Source of the DNA: Ferrovibrio sp046297895
Lineage (GTDB): Bacteria; Pseudomonadota; Alphaproteobacteria; Ferrovibrionales; Ferrovibrionaceae
Assembly: GCF_046297895.1 (NCBI RefSeq)
Contig: NZ_JBKBHC010000001.1
Span: 460,762 to 524,761, forward strand
Direction: 5' to 3'
DNA length: 64,000 bases
Shown here piece by piece: positions 54,990 through 63,703 of the stretch (position 1 is its first letter; every line of letters begins with the position of its first letter). The notes beneath the pieces were generated by a model. That model searched no databases and was not told the origin of the DNA. It saw nothing but the letters and a program-made list of their open reading frames with translations. The translations under genes and the position numbers were made by a program.

Positions 54990-57209
54990 TCAGCTGGCAA
55001 CCCCGGCCAGGTTCGGTGGCGGCGGGAAATACAGCCGCACCAGCGTTCCCCGCCCCGGTTCGCTGATGATTTCCAGGCTTCCGCGATGCAGTTCGGTCAG
55101 GGCCTTCACCAGCGGCAGGCCCAATCCGGTGCCCCGCATCTGGGAAACCAGAGCCGAATCGATCCGCCCGAACGGCTCCAGGGCCTTCTCGATATCGGCG
55201 GGTGCCATGCCGACCCCGGTATCGCTCACCTCCACCACCGCGCCGCCATCCTGGGCCGGCAGCAGGCGGAATTCCACGCGGCCGCCGGAGGGGGTGTATT
55301 TCACCGCATTGGAAAGCAGGTTGACCAGAATCTGCTTGGCCAGCCGCTCGTCGGCATACAGCGTGGCGCCCTCGGCTGCCGGCGCGGCCTGCAGGATCAC
55401 CATGCGATCAGAGGCCAGCGGTCGCAGCAATGTCAGGCAATCCTGCGCCAGCTTGGCCCATGGCACGTGTTCGGCCACCAGTTTCATCTTCCCCGCCTCA
55501 ACCTTGGACAGGTCGAGGATGTCGTCGATCACCGCCAGCAGATGCCGGCCGGCAGCCAGGATGTCCTGGGCGTAACGGTCGTATTGCGGCACGCCGGAAG
55601 CGCCTAGCAGCTGCAGCGACATGATCTCGGAAAAACCGATGATGGCGTTGAGCGGCGTGCGCAGTTCGTGGCTCATATGGGCAAGGAACTGCGATTTCGC
55701 CCGGTTGGCATATTCGGCCTCCTGGTGCGCCTTGAGCGCGGCCTGGCGCGCGGCTTCCAGGGTTTCGGTGCGGCCGGCCAGCATCTCGGCCTGGCTGGCC
55801 AGGCTTTCATTCGCCTCGCGCAATTCCCGTTCGCTGCGCTTGAGCGCGGTGATGTCGGTGATCAGCGATGCGGTACCCCCGGAGGTGATGCGGAAATCGC
55901 GGATCTGCAGCCAGCGCCGGTCGCGCGTGTCGTAGAAGATATGCGGCTCGCCGATGGCCGCGTTGAAGATGCGCCGCCGGGTGGCGACCCATTCCCCGTA
56001 ATCCGTACGCACCCCGGCCTGCTCGGGCGCCGGCCTGCCGCGCACGGATGCCTGGCAGATATCGTCGTGCAACATGCCGGCGGTGCGCGGCAGCGGAACG
56101 CCGATGATGTCGGCATAGGCCTGGTTGCAGATCACCAGCCGCTGTTCGGGATCGAACAGCGCCACGCCGTCCGGCGCCACCGCCAGCGCATCGCTCAGAT
56201 GCTGTTCGGCCGCGCGCAGCTTTTCTTCCGAAGCCTTCCGATCCGTGATGTCGTTCACCACCACCAGGGCCGCATCCTGCTCGGCATACTGCATCGGCAC
56301 CGCCGCGACCGTGGCCCAGATCGCCCGGCCCTGAGCGGTGGCGATCTGCAATTCCTCGTCCGGACGGACCGGCGTGGCGCCGAAGATCCGCTCGCGATGC
56401 GCCGGATCGAGGACATATCGCGGCGAGGCGGCAGTCGCGCCGCCATCGTCGATACCGAACAGCTCGGCCGCGCGGCGGTTGCTGTAGAGGAAGGCACCGT
56501 CGCTGCGGCGCGTGACCACGATGGGAAACGGCGCCGCATCCAGGATCGAGCGCAGGCGGTTCTGCGCTGCCTCGGCATCGGCGCTGACGCGGGTGCGGTC
56601 CTGCAGCATGCCGCGCAGGCGCTCGACCATCTCGCTGCTGCGCCGGTAATACCGATTGAGGCGATAGGCGAAGCTGAGCAGAAGGAGGATGACCACCAAG
56701 CCGACGGCGCCGAGCAACCGGCTGGTGGGCTCCTGCTCCAGCAGCAGCAGCAGCACGGTCGGCACAACAGCCAGCAGAACGACAGAGGCCGATGCGGTGA
56801 ATTGCACCGCTACCGTCAGGCTGACCGATGCGATCATGCCGGCGATGCACATCAGCGCCAGCAACGGCGCAGGTTCGCGCGGCAGCGCCGTTATCACCGC
56901 CGCCATGGCCCCGAACAGGGCGCCGTTCAGGGCGTAGCCGACAATCAGGCGCCAGCGCCAGGCCACGGCATGAGGCCGCCGCTCGCGATTGGCCAGGAAG
57001 GCGCGATGGGTGAAATACTGCAGCCCCACCACCAGCAGCGTTCCGGCCACATAGGCCACGCGCCAGGCCAGATCGAGATAGCCATCGAGCAGGACGGCGA
57101 CGAATACCGCGACGATCGCCTGCGCCGCCATGTCGTACGGCCGGCGAACACGGACGAGCAGTTCGTTACGGCGCGCAATGCCGCCGATGCTGTCGCGCTG
57201 CCACTTCAT
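54990..57209 (-). CDS. PAS domain sensor histidine kinase (orphan)
   Basis: A 739-residue membrane histidine kinase. About five to six membrane segments (25-182) are followed by two PAS domains (about 220-325 and 335-455) and a short coiled coil. The HisKA domain has the phospho-acceptor H514 in FLAHMSHELRTPLNAIIGFS, and the ATPase domain has NLLSNAVKYTPSGG, DTGVGMA and GTGLGLPLVKAL. Sensing by the membrane domain or PAS ligands is likely. No response regulator is in the window. The ATG at 57209 shares its A with the TGA stop of the LysR gene. The frame stays open through that gene, but the LysR frame is the real one there. Confidence 0.92.
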   Translation of the reverse strand: MKWQRDSIGGIARRNELLVRVRRPYDMAAQAIVAVFVAVLLDGYLDLAWRVAYVAGTLLVVGLQYFTHRAFLANRERRPHAVAWRWRLIVGYALNGALFGAMAAVITALPREPAPLLALMCIAGMIASVSLTVAVQFTASASVVLLAVVPTVLLLLLEQEPTSRLLGAVGLVVILLLLSFAYRLNRYYRRSSEMVERLRGMLQDRTRVSADAEAAQNRLRSILDAAPFPIVVTRRSDGAFLYSNRRAAELFGIDDGGATAASPRYVLDPAHRERIFGATPVRPDEELQIATAQGRAIWATVAAVPMQYAEQDAALVVVNDITDRKASEEKLRAAEQHLSDALAVAPDGVALFDPEQRLVICNQAYADIIGVPLPRTAGMLHDDICQASVRGRPAPEQAGVRTDYGEWVATRRRIFNAAIGEPHIFYDTRDRRWLQIRDFRITSGGTASLITDITALKRSERELREANESLASQAEMLAGRTETLEAARQAALKAHQEAEYANRAKSQFLAHMSHELRTPLNAIIGFSEIMSLQLLGASGVPQYDRYAQDILAAGRHLLAVIDDILDLSKVEAGKMKLVAEHVPWAKLAQDCLTLLRPLASDRMVILQAAPAAEGATLYADERLAKQILVNLLSNAVKYTPSGGRVEFRLLPAQDGGAVVEVSDTGVGMAPADIEKALEPFGRIDSALVSQMRGTGLGLPLVKALTELHRGSLEIISEPGRGTLVRLYFPPPPNLAGVAS

Positions 57210-58105
57210 CAATATTGCCAGTCGGCCACCTTGCGCAGCAGGAAGTCGCGGAACACCGCCAGCCGCTTGGTGTTGCGCAGTTCTTCCGGATAGACCAGAT
57301 AGGTATCGAAGCTGGGGCCATCGACATTGGGCATGACCCGCACGATGCGGGGATTGCCCTCGACCATGTAATCCGGCAGCGCGGCGACGCCCAGTCCGCT
57401 GGCCATCGACTGCATCACGCCGTAGACGTTGTTGATGGTCAGGATCGGTTCGCGCGGAACCGCCGGATCGCCGGCCTTCAGCAGCCAGTTGATGTTGTTG
57501 AAATGCGCCGGCGCTTCCTCGCCGTAGACGATCAGGTGGTGGCGGTCGAGGTCGCCGATGGTCTGCGGCGCGCCGTGCCGGGTGACGTATTCGACGGCGG
57601 CATAGACATGGTTGTGGACGGTCAGCAGCTTGCGATACACCAGATCGGCCTGGGTCGGCTTCCACATGCGGATCGCCACGTCGGCCTCGCGCATGGAGAG
57701 GTCGAGCTCGCGGTCGTCGACCACCATCTCGATCCTGATGTCGGGATAGAGGTCCATGAATTCCTTCAGCCGCGGCGCCAGCCAGATGGTGCCGAAGGCG
57801 ACCGTGGTGGTGACGCGCAGCTCGCCCGAGGGCTTGTCCTTGGCATCGGCGATCATCGCCTCGGTCACGGCCAGCCGGGCGAAGATGTCGCGCGCCGTAC
57901 GGTAGAGCAGCTCGCCCTGCTCGGTCAGGATCAGGCCGCGGGCATGGCGGTGGAACAGCGTGGCATTGAGCTGGGATTCCAGCGCGCCGATCTGCCGGCT
58001 GACCGCCGACTGGCTCAGCCCGAGCGTCTCGCCCGCATGGGTCAGGCTGCCGGCCTCGGCCACGGCGTGGAAGATGCGCAGCTTGTCCCAGTCAAGCGCC
58101 GACAT
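57209..58105 (-). CDS. LysR family regulator, LsrB/VtlR-like
   Basis: A 298-residue LysR regulator: N-terminal winged helix (DWDKLRIFHAVAEAGSLTHA, then LGLSQSAVSRQIGALE), then a ligand-binding domain starting SGELRVTTTVAFGTIWLAPR. The sequence and its place next to trxB match the LsrB (Sinorhizobium, oxidative stress and envelope) and VtlR (Brucella/Agrobacterium) group of alphaproteobacteria. It lies 30 bases downstream of trxB on the same strand and is coupled to the histidine kinase gene by a 1-base stop/start overlap. Confidence 0.9.
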   Translation of the reverse strand: MSALDWDKLRIFHAVAEAGSLTHAGETLGLSQSAVSRQIGALESQLNATLFHRHARGLILTEQGELLYRTARDIFARLAVTEAMIADAKDKPSGELRVTTTVAFGTIWLAPRLKEFMDLYPDIRIEMVVDDRELDLSMREADVAIRMWKPTQADLVYRKLLTVHNHVYAAVEYVTRHGAPQTIGDLDRHHLIVYGEEAPAHFNNINWLLKAGDPAVPREPILTINNVYGVMQSMASGLGVAALPDYMVEGNPRIVRVMPNVDGPSFDTYLVYPEELRNTKRLAVFRDFLLRKVADWQY

Positions 58106-58135
58106 GAACCCCCCAGAATCTGTCGCGCGCGACCG

Positions 58136-59101
58136 TCAGTCGGCGGCTTCGGCCGCCGGCTGCGCGTGATGCGCGATGAATTTCTCGGCTTCCAGCGCCG
58201 CCATGCAGCCCGTGCCGGCCGCCGTCACGGCCTGGCGGTAGATCTTGTCCTGCACGTCGCCGGCGGCGAATACGCCGGCCACGGCCGTCTGCGTGGTGCC
58301 CGGCTTGGTGACCAGATAGCCTTCCGCGTCGAGCGGCAGCTGGCCCTTGAACAATTCGGTGTTCGGCGTGTGGCCGATGGCGATGAACACGCCGTCGGTG
58401 TCGATGTCCTGCGTCGCGCCGGTCTGCGCGTGTTTCAGGCGCACCGCCGTCACGCCCTGGCCTTCGGCGCCGAGGATTTCGTCGACCACGTGATCCCAGA
58501 CCACCTTGATCTTGGGATGGGCAAACAGGCGCTGCTGCAGGATCTTTTCGGCCCGCAGGCTGTTGCGGCGATGCACCAGCACCACCTCGCTGGCGTGATT
58601 GGTCAGATACAGCGCCTCTTCCACCGCCGTGTTGCCGCCGCCGACCACCACCACCTTCTTGCCGCGGTAGAAGAAACCGTCGCAGGTGGCGCAGGCGGAG
58701 ACGCCGAAGCCCTGGAAGCTCTGCTCGCTGGGCAGGCCGAGCCAGCGCGCCTGTGCGCCGGTGGCGATGATCAGCGTGTCGCCGATATAGGTGTCGCCGG
58801 AATCGCCCTGGGCCACGAAGGGCCGTTTCGAGAGATCGACCGACACGATGTAGTCGTTGATGATGGTGGTGCCGACATGCTTGGCCTGCGCCTCCATCTG
58901 CTCCATCAGCCAGGGGCCCTGGATGACGGAGGCGAAACCGGGATAGTTCTCGACATCGGTGGTGATGGTGAGCTGGCCGCCCGGCTGCAGGCCATGCACC
59001 ATGATCGGCTGCAGCGAGGCGCGGGCGGCGTAGATCGCCGCCGTGCAGCCGGCGGGACCGGACCCGAGGATGAGAACCTTGGTGCGATGGGTGGTGGCCA
59101 T
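58136..59101 (-). CDS. trxB: Thioredoxin-disulfide reductase
   Basis: A 321-residue FAD/NADPH enzyme that reduces thioredoxin. The FAD motif is VLILGSGPAGCTAAIYAARA, the redox-active CATC is at 137-140 (SACATCDGFFYRG), the NADPH motif is VVVGGGNTAVEEAL, and the C-terminal FAD contact is GVFAAGDVQDKIYRQAVTAA. The length is that of the low-molecular-weight bacterial type. It is the first gene of a trxB-lysR-kinase run. Confidence 0.97.
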   Translation of the reverse strand: MATTHRTKVLILGSGPAGCTAAIYAARASLQPIMVHGLQPGGQLTITTDVENYPGFASVIQGPWLMEQMEAQAKHVGTTIINDYIVSVDLSKRPFVAQGDSGDTYIGDTLIIATGAQARWLGLPSEQSFQGFGVSACATCDGFFYRGKKVVVVGGGNTAVEEALYLTNHASEVVLVHRRNSLRAEKILQQRLFAHPKIKVVWDHVVDEILGAEGQGVTAVRLKHAQTGATQDIDTDGVFIAIGHTPNTELFKGQLPLDAEGYLVTKPGTTQTAVAGVFAAGDVQDKIYRQAVTAAGTGCMAALEAEKFIAHHAQPAAEAAD

Positions 59102-59297
59102 GGTGACACTCCGGACGCGGGCTTAAAACGCTGAAATTCGGCGTTTTGGGATTATGACAGCGGGCGCCCCTCCCGCCAAGGGAAAGGCCCGGACTCGCGG
59201 CGGATGCGGCTTTTCGGCGCATCGGATGTGACGCCCCGATGACAGCCGCCCGGCGACTCGCAGCCGATATAGGGCAGCCCCGGCCGCCCGGCAGCCG

Positions 59298-61283
59298 TCA
59301 GAAGCCGAACATGTGATCGATGCAGAAGCTGCTCTGGCCGTTCTGCAGGCCGTGGAAGCCGAACAGGCGGCAGCTGGTGTCGCGCACCTGCACCCAGGCA
59401 TCCGTCCCGGCCCGGTCCAGATCGGCGGCGGCGAACACCTCGGAGACCCGGAAGAAGCGCGAGCCGCCATAGGGAATCGGCAGCGGGGTTTCCGCCACCT
59501 TCTCGGCGCGGGCATTGAACAGCACCAGCATGGTCTGCGAGGCATCCTGGCCATAGGCCGCCTTGGGCAGCGAGGCCGGATAGACCAGGTGGCAGATGGT
59601 GTCGAAGGGCCGTGCCCCCATGCGCAGGAACAGCCGCGTGGTGAGCCCCGGCGGCCGGTGCGTGTAGCTCTGCGGCTCGTCGCGGTAGGTGATCGGCATG
59701 TTGTAGATATGCGCCCCGAAGATCGTCTCGGCGGCATGGCCCGAGGCCCGCTGCTCGTAGAGGCCGAGCGCATGCAGCCAGCCATCGGCCTCGCCGCCTG
59801 CGCGGAAGTCGTAGAGATATTCGACATGGCCGTAGCCCGATTTCAGCCCGGCCCTGGCCTCGTTCAGCCAGGCATCGATATCGGCGGGGCGGGAGTCGCG
59901 GCGCGACAGCCGGCCGAGATACTGTTCCAGCACGACCGAGCCATCGGCATCGACCAGCACGGCGCGGATCGGCAGCTCCTGCTGCGCGGTCGACATCGGC
60001 GTGGGCAAGGTGACCGACTTCCACTCTTTCAGCGGCAGTACCGGCAGCGGCATGATGTAGCCCTTGCCGATCAGCGCGGCGAGTTCGGGCAGCCGCGCGT
60101 CGGGCTTCAGATCGGTGCGTTCGACATTGGCATGGGCGATGCGGCGCCGGGCATTGTCGGCACGCACGATCTCGTAGCGCGGCCGCACGAAATAGCGCCC
60201 GGCCTGGATCTCGATCTGGTCGGGGAAGCGCGCCTGGGGCAGCAGCTTGCCCAGATCGACCGGCGTGGTGCCGAAGGGCGGCACCTCGCCGTCCCACCAG
60301 GCGATGTCCTGCGCGCCCACGATGTTGATGCCGATGGCGCCCGCGGGGATCGCCACCGGATGGCTGTTCTGCACCCACAGCAGCAGGCTTTCGCCCTGCT
60401 TGGGCGCCGGCACGCCGGCATAGAGATCGGCCGGCCAGGCATTGGCATCGTGGGTGCAGCTCAGTTGCCGCCCGGACTCCGAGAAGCTGTCGAGCGCGTA
60501 TTTCACCACGTCGTGGCCCTTGATGCGCAGCGCATGGATGAACAGCGAGCCGGCGAAGTCGCCAAGCCCGAAGCGGCGGCGCACATCGCGGCTGTCGATC
60601 GACACGGCCCGGAAGGCGCCGGGCAGGGCCTCGGTCCATTCCGCCAGCACGCTGCCATCGGCGCCGAACAGGCAGAGCCAGAGCGCGGGACTGGCGGCGC
60701 CGTAGCCCGACCAGTAATCGGCCGTCACCACCTTGGTATGCAGGCCCTCGCCGTCGCCGCTGTCGGCCACGTCGCGCAGGAAGGCGAAATTGGTGGCGAA
60801 GTTGATCGGGTCGAGATAGCGGGCGGGATTCGACAGCCAGTCCTGCGGCAGGCGCATGGCATCCAGCGTAAAGACCTGGCAGCCCGGGGGCAGCAGGCGG
60901 GCGATCTGCGCCTTGTGGATCTCGGCGTCGAAGGCCGTGACCAGCACGGCATCGGGCTGCAGCGCCGCGATCGCGGTGATCGGCTGGGTGGGCAGGCCGA
61001 GCCGGGTCTGGCCCAGGTCTTCCACCCGCTGCACGAACACGCCGGCCAGATGCTGGCGCGGGATCGGGAAAAACGCATCCAGCGGCTCGGCAGCGGCCAC
61101 CGGATCGGGGTCGTAGACGGCCAGGCGCGTAAAGCCGGCCAGCCCCTGCACCAGCGCGCGGGCCTGGGCGGCCACCCTGGGATGGCCGAGCGCCTTGAAC
61201 AGGGAATGGCCGCCGAAATTGTTGCCCGGCCGCCAGCCGTTGCGGCTGTCGGGATTGGAAAAGGTGTCGATCTTCAGCGCCAT
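59298..61283 (-). CDS. Unrecognised 661-residue protein with internal beta-rich repeats
   Basis: No family is recognised. Residues 50-145 look Rossmann-like: TRLAVYDPDP, then LQPDAVLVTAFDAEI and PPGCQVFTLDAM, similar in layout to nucleotide-sugar or SIS-type folds. Residues 200-661 are beta-rich, and by eye contain four related units at about 200-262, 301-372, 438-510 and 584-648. Each has a hydrophobic strand, a short ADGSV-like turn or its variant, an acidic/hydrophobic segment and a second strand pair. A dense, probably functional stretch is GAHIYNMPITYRDEPQSYTH (523-542). There is no signal peptide or membrane segment. The start at 61283 is chosen from the N-terminal sequence; an ATG at 61313 is possible. 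It sits alone between trxB and the Lrp gene. Codon use looks like that of its neighbours. Confidence 0.8.
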   Translation of the reverse strand: MALKIDTFSNPDSRNGWRPGNNFGGHSLFKALGHPRVAAQARALVQGLAGFTRLAVYDPDPVAAAEPLDAFFPIPRQHLAGVFVQRVEDLGQTRLGLPTQPITAIAALQPDAVLVTAFDAEIHKAQIARLLPPGCQVFTLDAMRLPQDWLSNPARYLDPINFATNFAFLRDVADSGDGEGLHTKVVTADYWSGYGAASPALWLCLFGADGSVLAEWTEALPGAFRAVSIDSRDVRRRFGLGDFAGSLFIHALRIKGHDVVKYALDSFSESGRQLSCTHDANAWPADLYAGVPAPKQGESLLLWVQNSHPVAIPAGAIGINIVGAQDIAWWDGEVPPFGTTPVDLGKLLPQARFPDQIEIQAGRYFVRPRYEIVRADNARRRIAHANVERTDLKPDARLPELAALIGKGYIMPLPVLPLKEWKSVTLPTPMSTAQQELPIRAVLVDADGSVVLEQYLGRLSRRDSRPADIDAWLNEARAGLKSGYGHVEYLYDFRAGGEADGWLHALGLYEQRASGHAAETIFGAHIYNMPITYRDEPQSYTHRPPGLTTRLFLRMGARPFDTICHLVYPASLPKAAYGQDASQTMLVLFNARAEKVAETPLPIPYGGSRFFRVSEVFAAADLDRAGTDAWVQVRDTSCRLFGFHGLQNGQSSFCIDHMFGF

Positions 61284-61494
61284 AAAATCCGGACCCCACC
61301 GGCAACTCGTCACGCCCCCGCGGCCGCCCTGTCCCCGAGCGCGGCCGAGGCCGGCAGATGTAGCACCAAGCCGGGCGGCGGGGAATCGGTGGCGGGCAAA
61401 GCTTTTGCCCCGGACTCCCGCCGGACCCTGCCCCGGCCCGCTCCGTATACGCGCAATTTTCTTAGCCCCTGGGGCTTGGAATCTTGCCCGGATT

Positions 61495-61513
61495 TATAAT
61501 ATTGTTGCGCAAC
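61495..61513 (+). promoter_or_regulatory. Promoter and palindrome upstream of the Lrp-family gene
   Basis: A perfect TATAAT (61495-61500) is followed by the 10-bp palindrome GTTGCGCAAC (61504-61513), which falls at the expected transcription start, 29 bases before the ATG. The -35 is weak. The position fits autoregulation, which is usual for Lrp/AsnC genes. Confidence 0.5.
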
Positions 61514-61541
61514 CCCCAGTTCAGACAGTGAGAAAATTTCC

Positions 61542-62039
61542 ATGCAGCGCGTGAAGCTCGACCTCATCGACCGCAAGATCCTGGCCGACCTGCAGGCCGA
61601 CGGGCGGATGACCAACGTGGAGCTGGCGCAGCGCGTGGGCATCTCGGCGCCGCCCTGCCTGCGGCGCGTGCGCGCCCTGGAGGAGGCCGGCTTCATCAAG
61701 GGCTATCACGCCGACCTCAACCCGCAGCTTCTGGGTTATGGCGTGACGGTGTTTGCCATGGTGGGCCTGAACAGCCAGGCCGAGCATGACCTGGTGGCCT
61801 TCGAGCAGACCGTGGCCGGCTGGGCCCAGGTGCGCGAATGCTACATGCTGGCCGGCGAGAACGACTTCATCCTGAAGATCGTCGCCCGCGACTGGGACGC
61901 CTACCAGACCTTCCTGACCAAGGAACTCACTGCCCTGCAGAACGTGGCCCATGTGAAAACCGCGCTGACCATCCGCTGCTCCAAGAGCGAGCCGGGCGTG
62001 CCGGTGGACATGCCGGCCGAGGAAGACGCCGCCGAATAA
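61542..62039 (+). CDS. Lrp/AsnC family transcriptional regulator
   Basis: A 165-residue feast/famine regulator: N-terminal helix-turn-helix (LDLIDRKILADLQADGRMTN, then LAQRVGISAPPCLRRVRALE) and a C-terminal RAM ligand-binding domain with VRECYMLAGENDFILKIVAR. It would bind amino acids and act as an octamer-type regulator. Closest by eye to true Lrp of alphaproteobacteria, which lies near trxB in many genomes. The last roughly 10 residues are acidic. Confidence 0.92.
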   Translation: MQRVKLDLIDRKILADLQADGRMTNVELAQRVGISAPPCLRRVRALEEAGFIKGYHADLNPQLLGYGVTVFAMVGLNSQAEHDLVAFEQTVAGWAQVRECYMLAGENDFILKIVARDWDAYQTFLTKELTALQNVAHVKTALTIRCSKSEPGVPVDMPAEEDAAE

Positions 62040-62403
62040 CGGGCGGCCGATCACACGGCCCGGGCATCCCGCCCGAAGGGTTAAAATCCGATATCAGTGA
62101 TATCACGGGTATAAATCCGGCGTTTTGAGTCGGTTTGGCGCCGGTTTGCGCCACGGGCGACGGGTTCCGGCGGTTTGCGGCGCCGGGCCGCGGTTTTGCA
62201 TCCTTTTGCGCTCCTTTTCAGACAGTTTGGACGATTTTGTTGCCCGGCGGCCGGCGGCGGAAAAGCCGCGTCTGGCCATGGTCCGGACAAATAGAACAAT
62301 ATGGGAACGATGCGGCGGGGATCAAGGCCGGCTTTGTAGGGAAGGCCGAAAGATGGCTTATGATTATAAAAAAGCGGCGGCGGATCGGACTGTTCGGAGT
62401 GAA
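62040..62403. other. Gene-free stretch with a palindrome and one 12-base repeat
   Basis: No supported gene. It contains the palindrome GATATC-agt-GATATC (62090-62104), which could be a regulator site or the end signal region of the Lrp gene. It also contains the 12-mer CCGGTTTGCGCC (62141-62152), which recurs inside the tRNA-Glu gene at 63729-63740. Base composition shifts from GC-rich to AT-richer at about 62280-62400. A 31-codon frame (62353-62448, plus) has no good ribosome site and is not called. Confidence 0.5.
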
Positions 62404-62730
62404 TTAATTTCGACAGGGAAACGGCGTGCGGAGGGCATCTCGAATTAGGGTATGCGCAAGTTCATGACGACGGGCCGGGTTCTCCTTAAGGAACTTGGTT
62501 GTGACATCCACGGCCTGACCATTGGTTACACCTTCTGGCAGGCAAACGGTGCTCAAGAGCAAGAACGCTTCGGCCGACGAGATTATGTAGCCCGAACATA
62601 AACCTGCATTGAAATCACTCCGCTTATCCTCGCACCAACGATGAAGAGTGTTGCCGTCTGTGGCTGATGCGGACGACACGCTCGCGAGAGAAAATAAACA
62701 GATGCAAGCCATCAATAACGCCTTTGCCAT
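62404..62730 (-). CDS. Rap1a/Tai family immunity-like protein
   Basis: A 108-residue exported protein. The Sec signal peptide is about residues 1-23 (MAKALLMACICLFSLASVSS). The mature part has four Cys (33, 45, 63, 106), likely forming two disulfides, and the pattern WCEDKRSDFNAGLCSGYI followed by CLPEGVTNGQAVDVTTKFLK of Rap1a/Tai proteins. Known members neutralise type VI secretion amidase effectors in the periplasm, but many homologues are orphans. No effector or T6SS gene is nearby. The start at 62730 has GGAGG upstream. The AT-richer composition differs from the rest of the window. Confidence 0.75.
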   Translation of the reverse strand: MAKALLMACICLFSLASVSSASATDGNTLHRWCEDKRSDFNAGLCSGYIISSAEAFLLLSTVCLPEGVTNGQAVDVTTKFLKENPARRHELAHTLIRDALRTPFPCRN

Positions 62731-62848
62731 TAGCGCCTCCTCCCTGCCTGCTTTCTCGAATACATACAAGCTAACAACAGACACCGCATCAGAATCGCAG
62801 GCCAGTCGACGAGCAGTATCTTAATTACTCACGGAGTATTCGTATTGC

Positions 62849-63640
62849 TTAATCAGTAAGAGTAGGAATTGTGCCTTCGTCCGGTACCACAGAAAAATGT
62901 TGTCGGGCGCTTCGACTCTTTATGACGCAGGCGCGCGGATATCTTTCTCGCGTTCTAACGCACATCTCATCTATCGGAAGACTACACCGCTCGCCTAAGA
63001 TTACCTCCGCAAGCTCCAGATCGGCATCGAAAGGCACAAAATGCAGCCCGCCTTTCTCTTGCGCTTGAGACAGATCAATAATCCTTCTCCATTCTCTCTC
63101 GAAACTCCAGTCGGCGCTCTTTATACTGAGCCGCTCATGAACATCCAATGGCGCTTCAAGAGCGTTGCCATTAGCGCGCGCCGCTTCTACTCGACTAGGT
63201 CTGTACTGCACTTTGAATACCGAAGAGGAGCAACGGACGTTGAAGCCGAGGCATACCCCTCGGTGCTTGTCGCCGTAGTGTCCCCAAAGCGCGGGGCTTG
63301 TCCAATCTTCGCTGAAACAGAGTAGTCCATACTTCTCGTGCGCCGCCGCTTTGGCGACCATAGATTCCTCATGCCATCCGCCTTTTTTTGTATTTTTGTA
63401 CGGCATGAACTCGAATGGATCATTGAGATCGTTGATGCGGGCCACCTTAAGGCGGCCAAGCCAAAGATTACTAACTGCAAATTCTGCAGAGGTTAGATGG
63501 TAAAGGCGGCGGAAGTCCGGGCCGGGCGGTCTTGATGTAACAGCACTACCCATGTCACTCCGATAACCTGACATAACCCATAGGTCTCGGTAATCGGGGC
63601 GCATATTAAACTTGCCCCTATTGTCGCATCCATGCGTCAT
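62849..63640 (-). CDS. DUF2971 family protein
   Basis: Up to 263 residues. The DUF2971 pattern is clear: LYHLTSAEFAVSNLWLGRLK, ARINDLNDPFEFMPY, GLLCFSEDWTSPALWGHYGD, then KHRGVCLGFN and FEREWRRI. The function is unknown; the family turns up in mobile regions and near defence genes. The true start is uncertain: 63640, or internal Met codons about 12, 22 and 29 residues in, the family domain beginning after residue 45. It lies 64 bases downstream of tRNA-Glu on the same strand, with no clear terminator between. Base composition is AT-richer than its surroundings, suggesting transfer. Confidence 0.75.
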   Translation of the reverse strand: MTHGCDNRGKFNMRPDYRDLWVMSGYRSDMGSAVTSRPPGPDFRRLYHLTSAEFAVSNLWLGRLKVARINDLNDPFEFMPYKNTKKGGWHEESMVAKAAAHEKYGLLCFSEDWTSPALWGHYGDKHRGVCLGFNVRCSSSVFKVQYRPSRVEAARANGNALEAPLDVHERLSIKSADWSFEREWRRIIDLSQAQEKGGLHFVPFDADLELAEVILGERCSLPIDEMCVRTRERYPRACVIKSRSARQHFSVVPDEGTIPTLTD

Positions 63641-63703
63641 GTTTCATCCGGACAACGATACGTGCCAAGTGAGTATACGTTATCAAATTGTGCGGAAAGA
63701 AGT

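Noticed and set aside
57210..57665. N-terminal extension of the histidine kinase into the LysR gene
   Set aside because: The extension would overlap the conserved LysR effector domain. The ATG at 57209 is positioned as a typical coupled start.
59152..61305. A second long minus-strand frame (717 codons) over the 661-residue protein
   Set aside because: Its Arg/Ala/Gly-rich sequence is typical of an out-of-frame reading. The other frame has varied composition, hydrophobic strands and a plausible start.
62353..62448. A 31-codon plus-strand ORF at the edge of the AT-richer patch
   Set aside because: It has no clear ribosome site, overlaps the end of the Rap1a-like gene and resembles no family. 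It could be a gene remnant, but nothing supports calling it.
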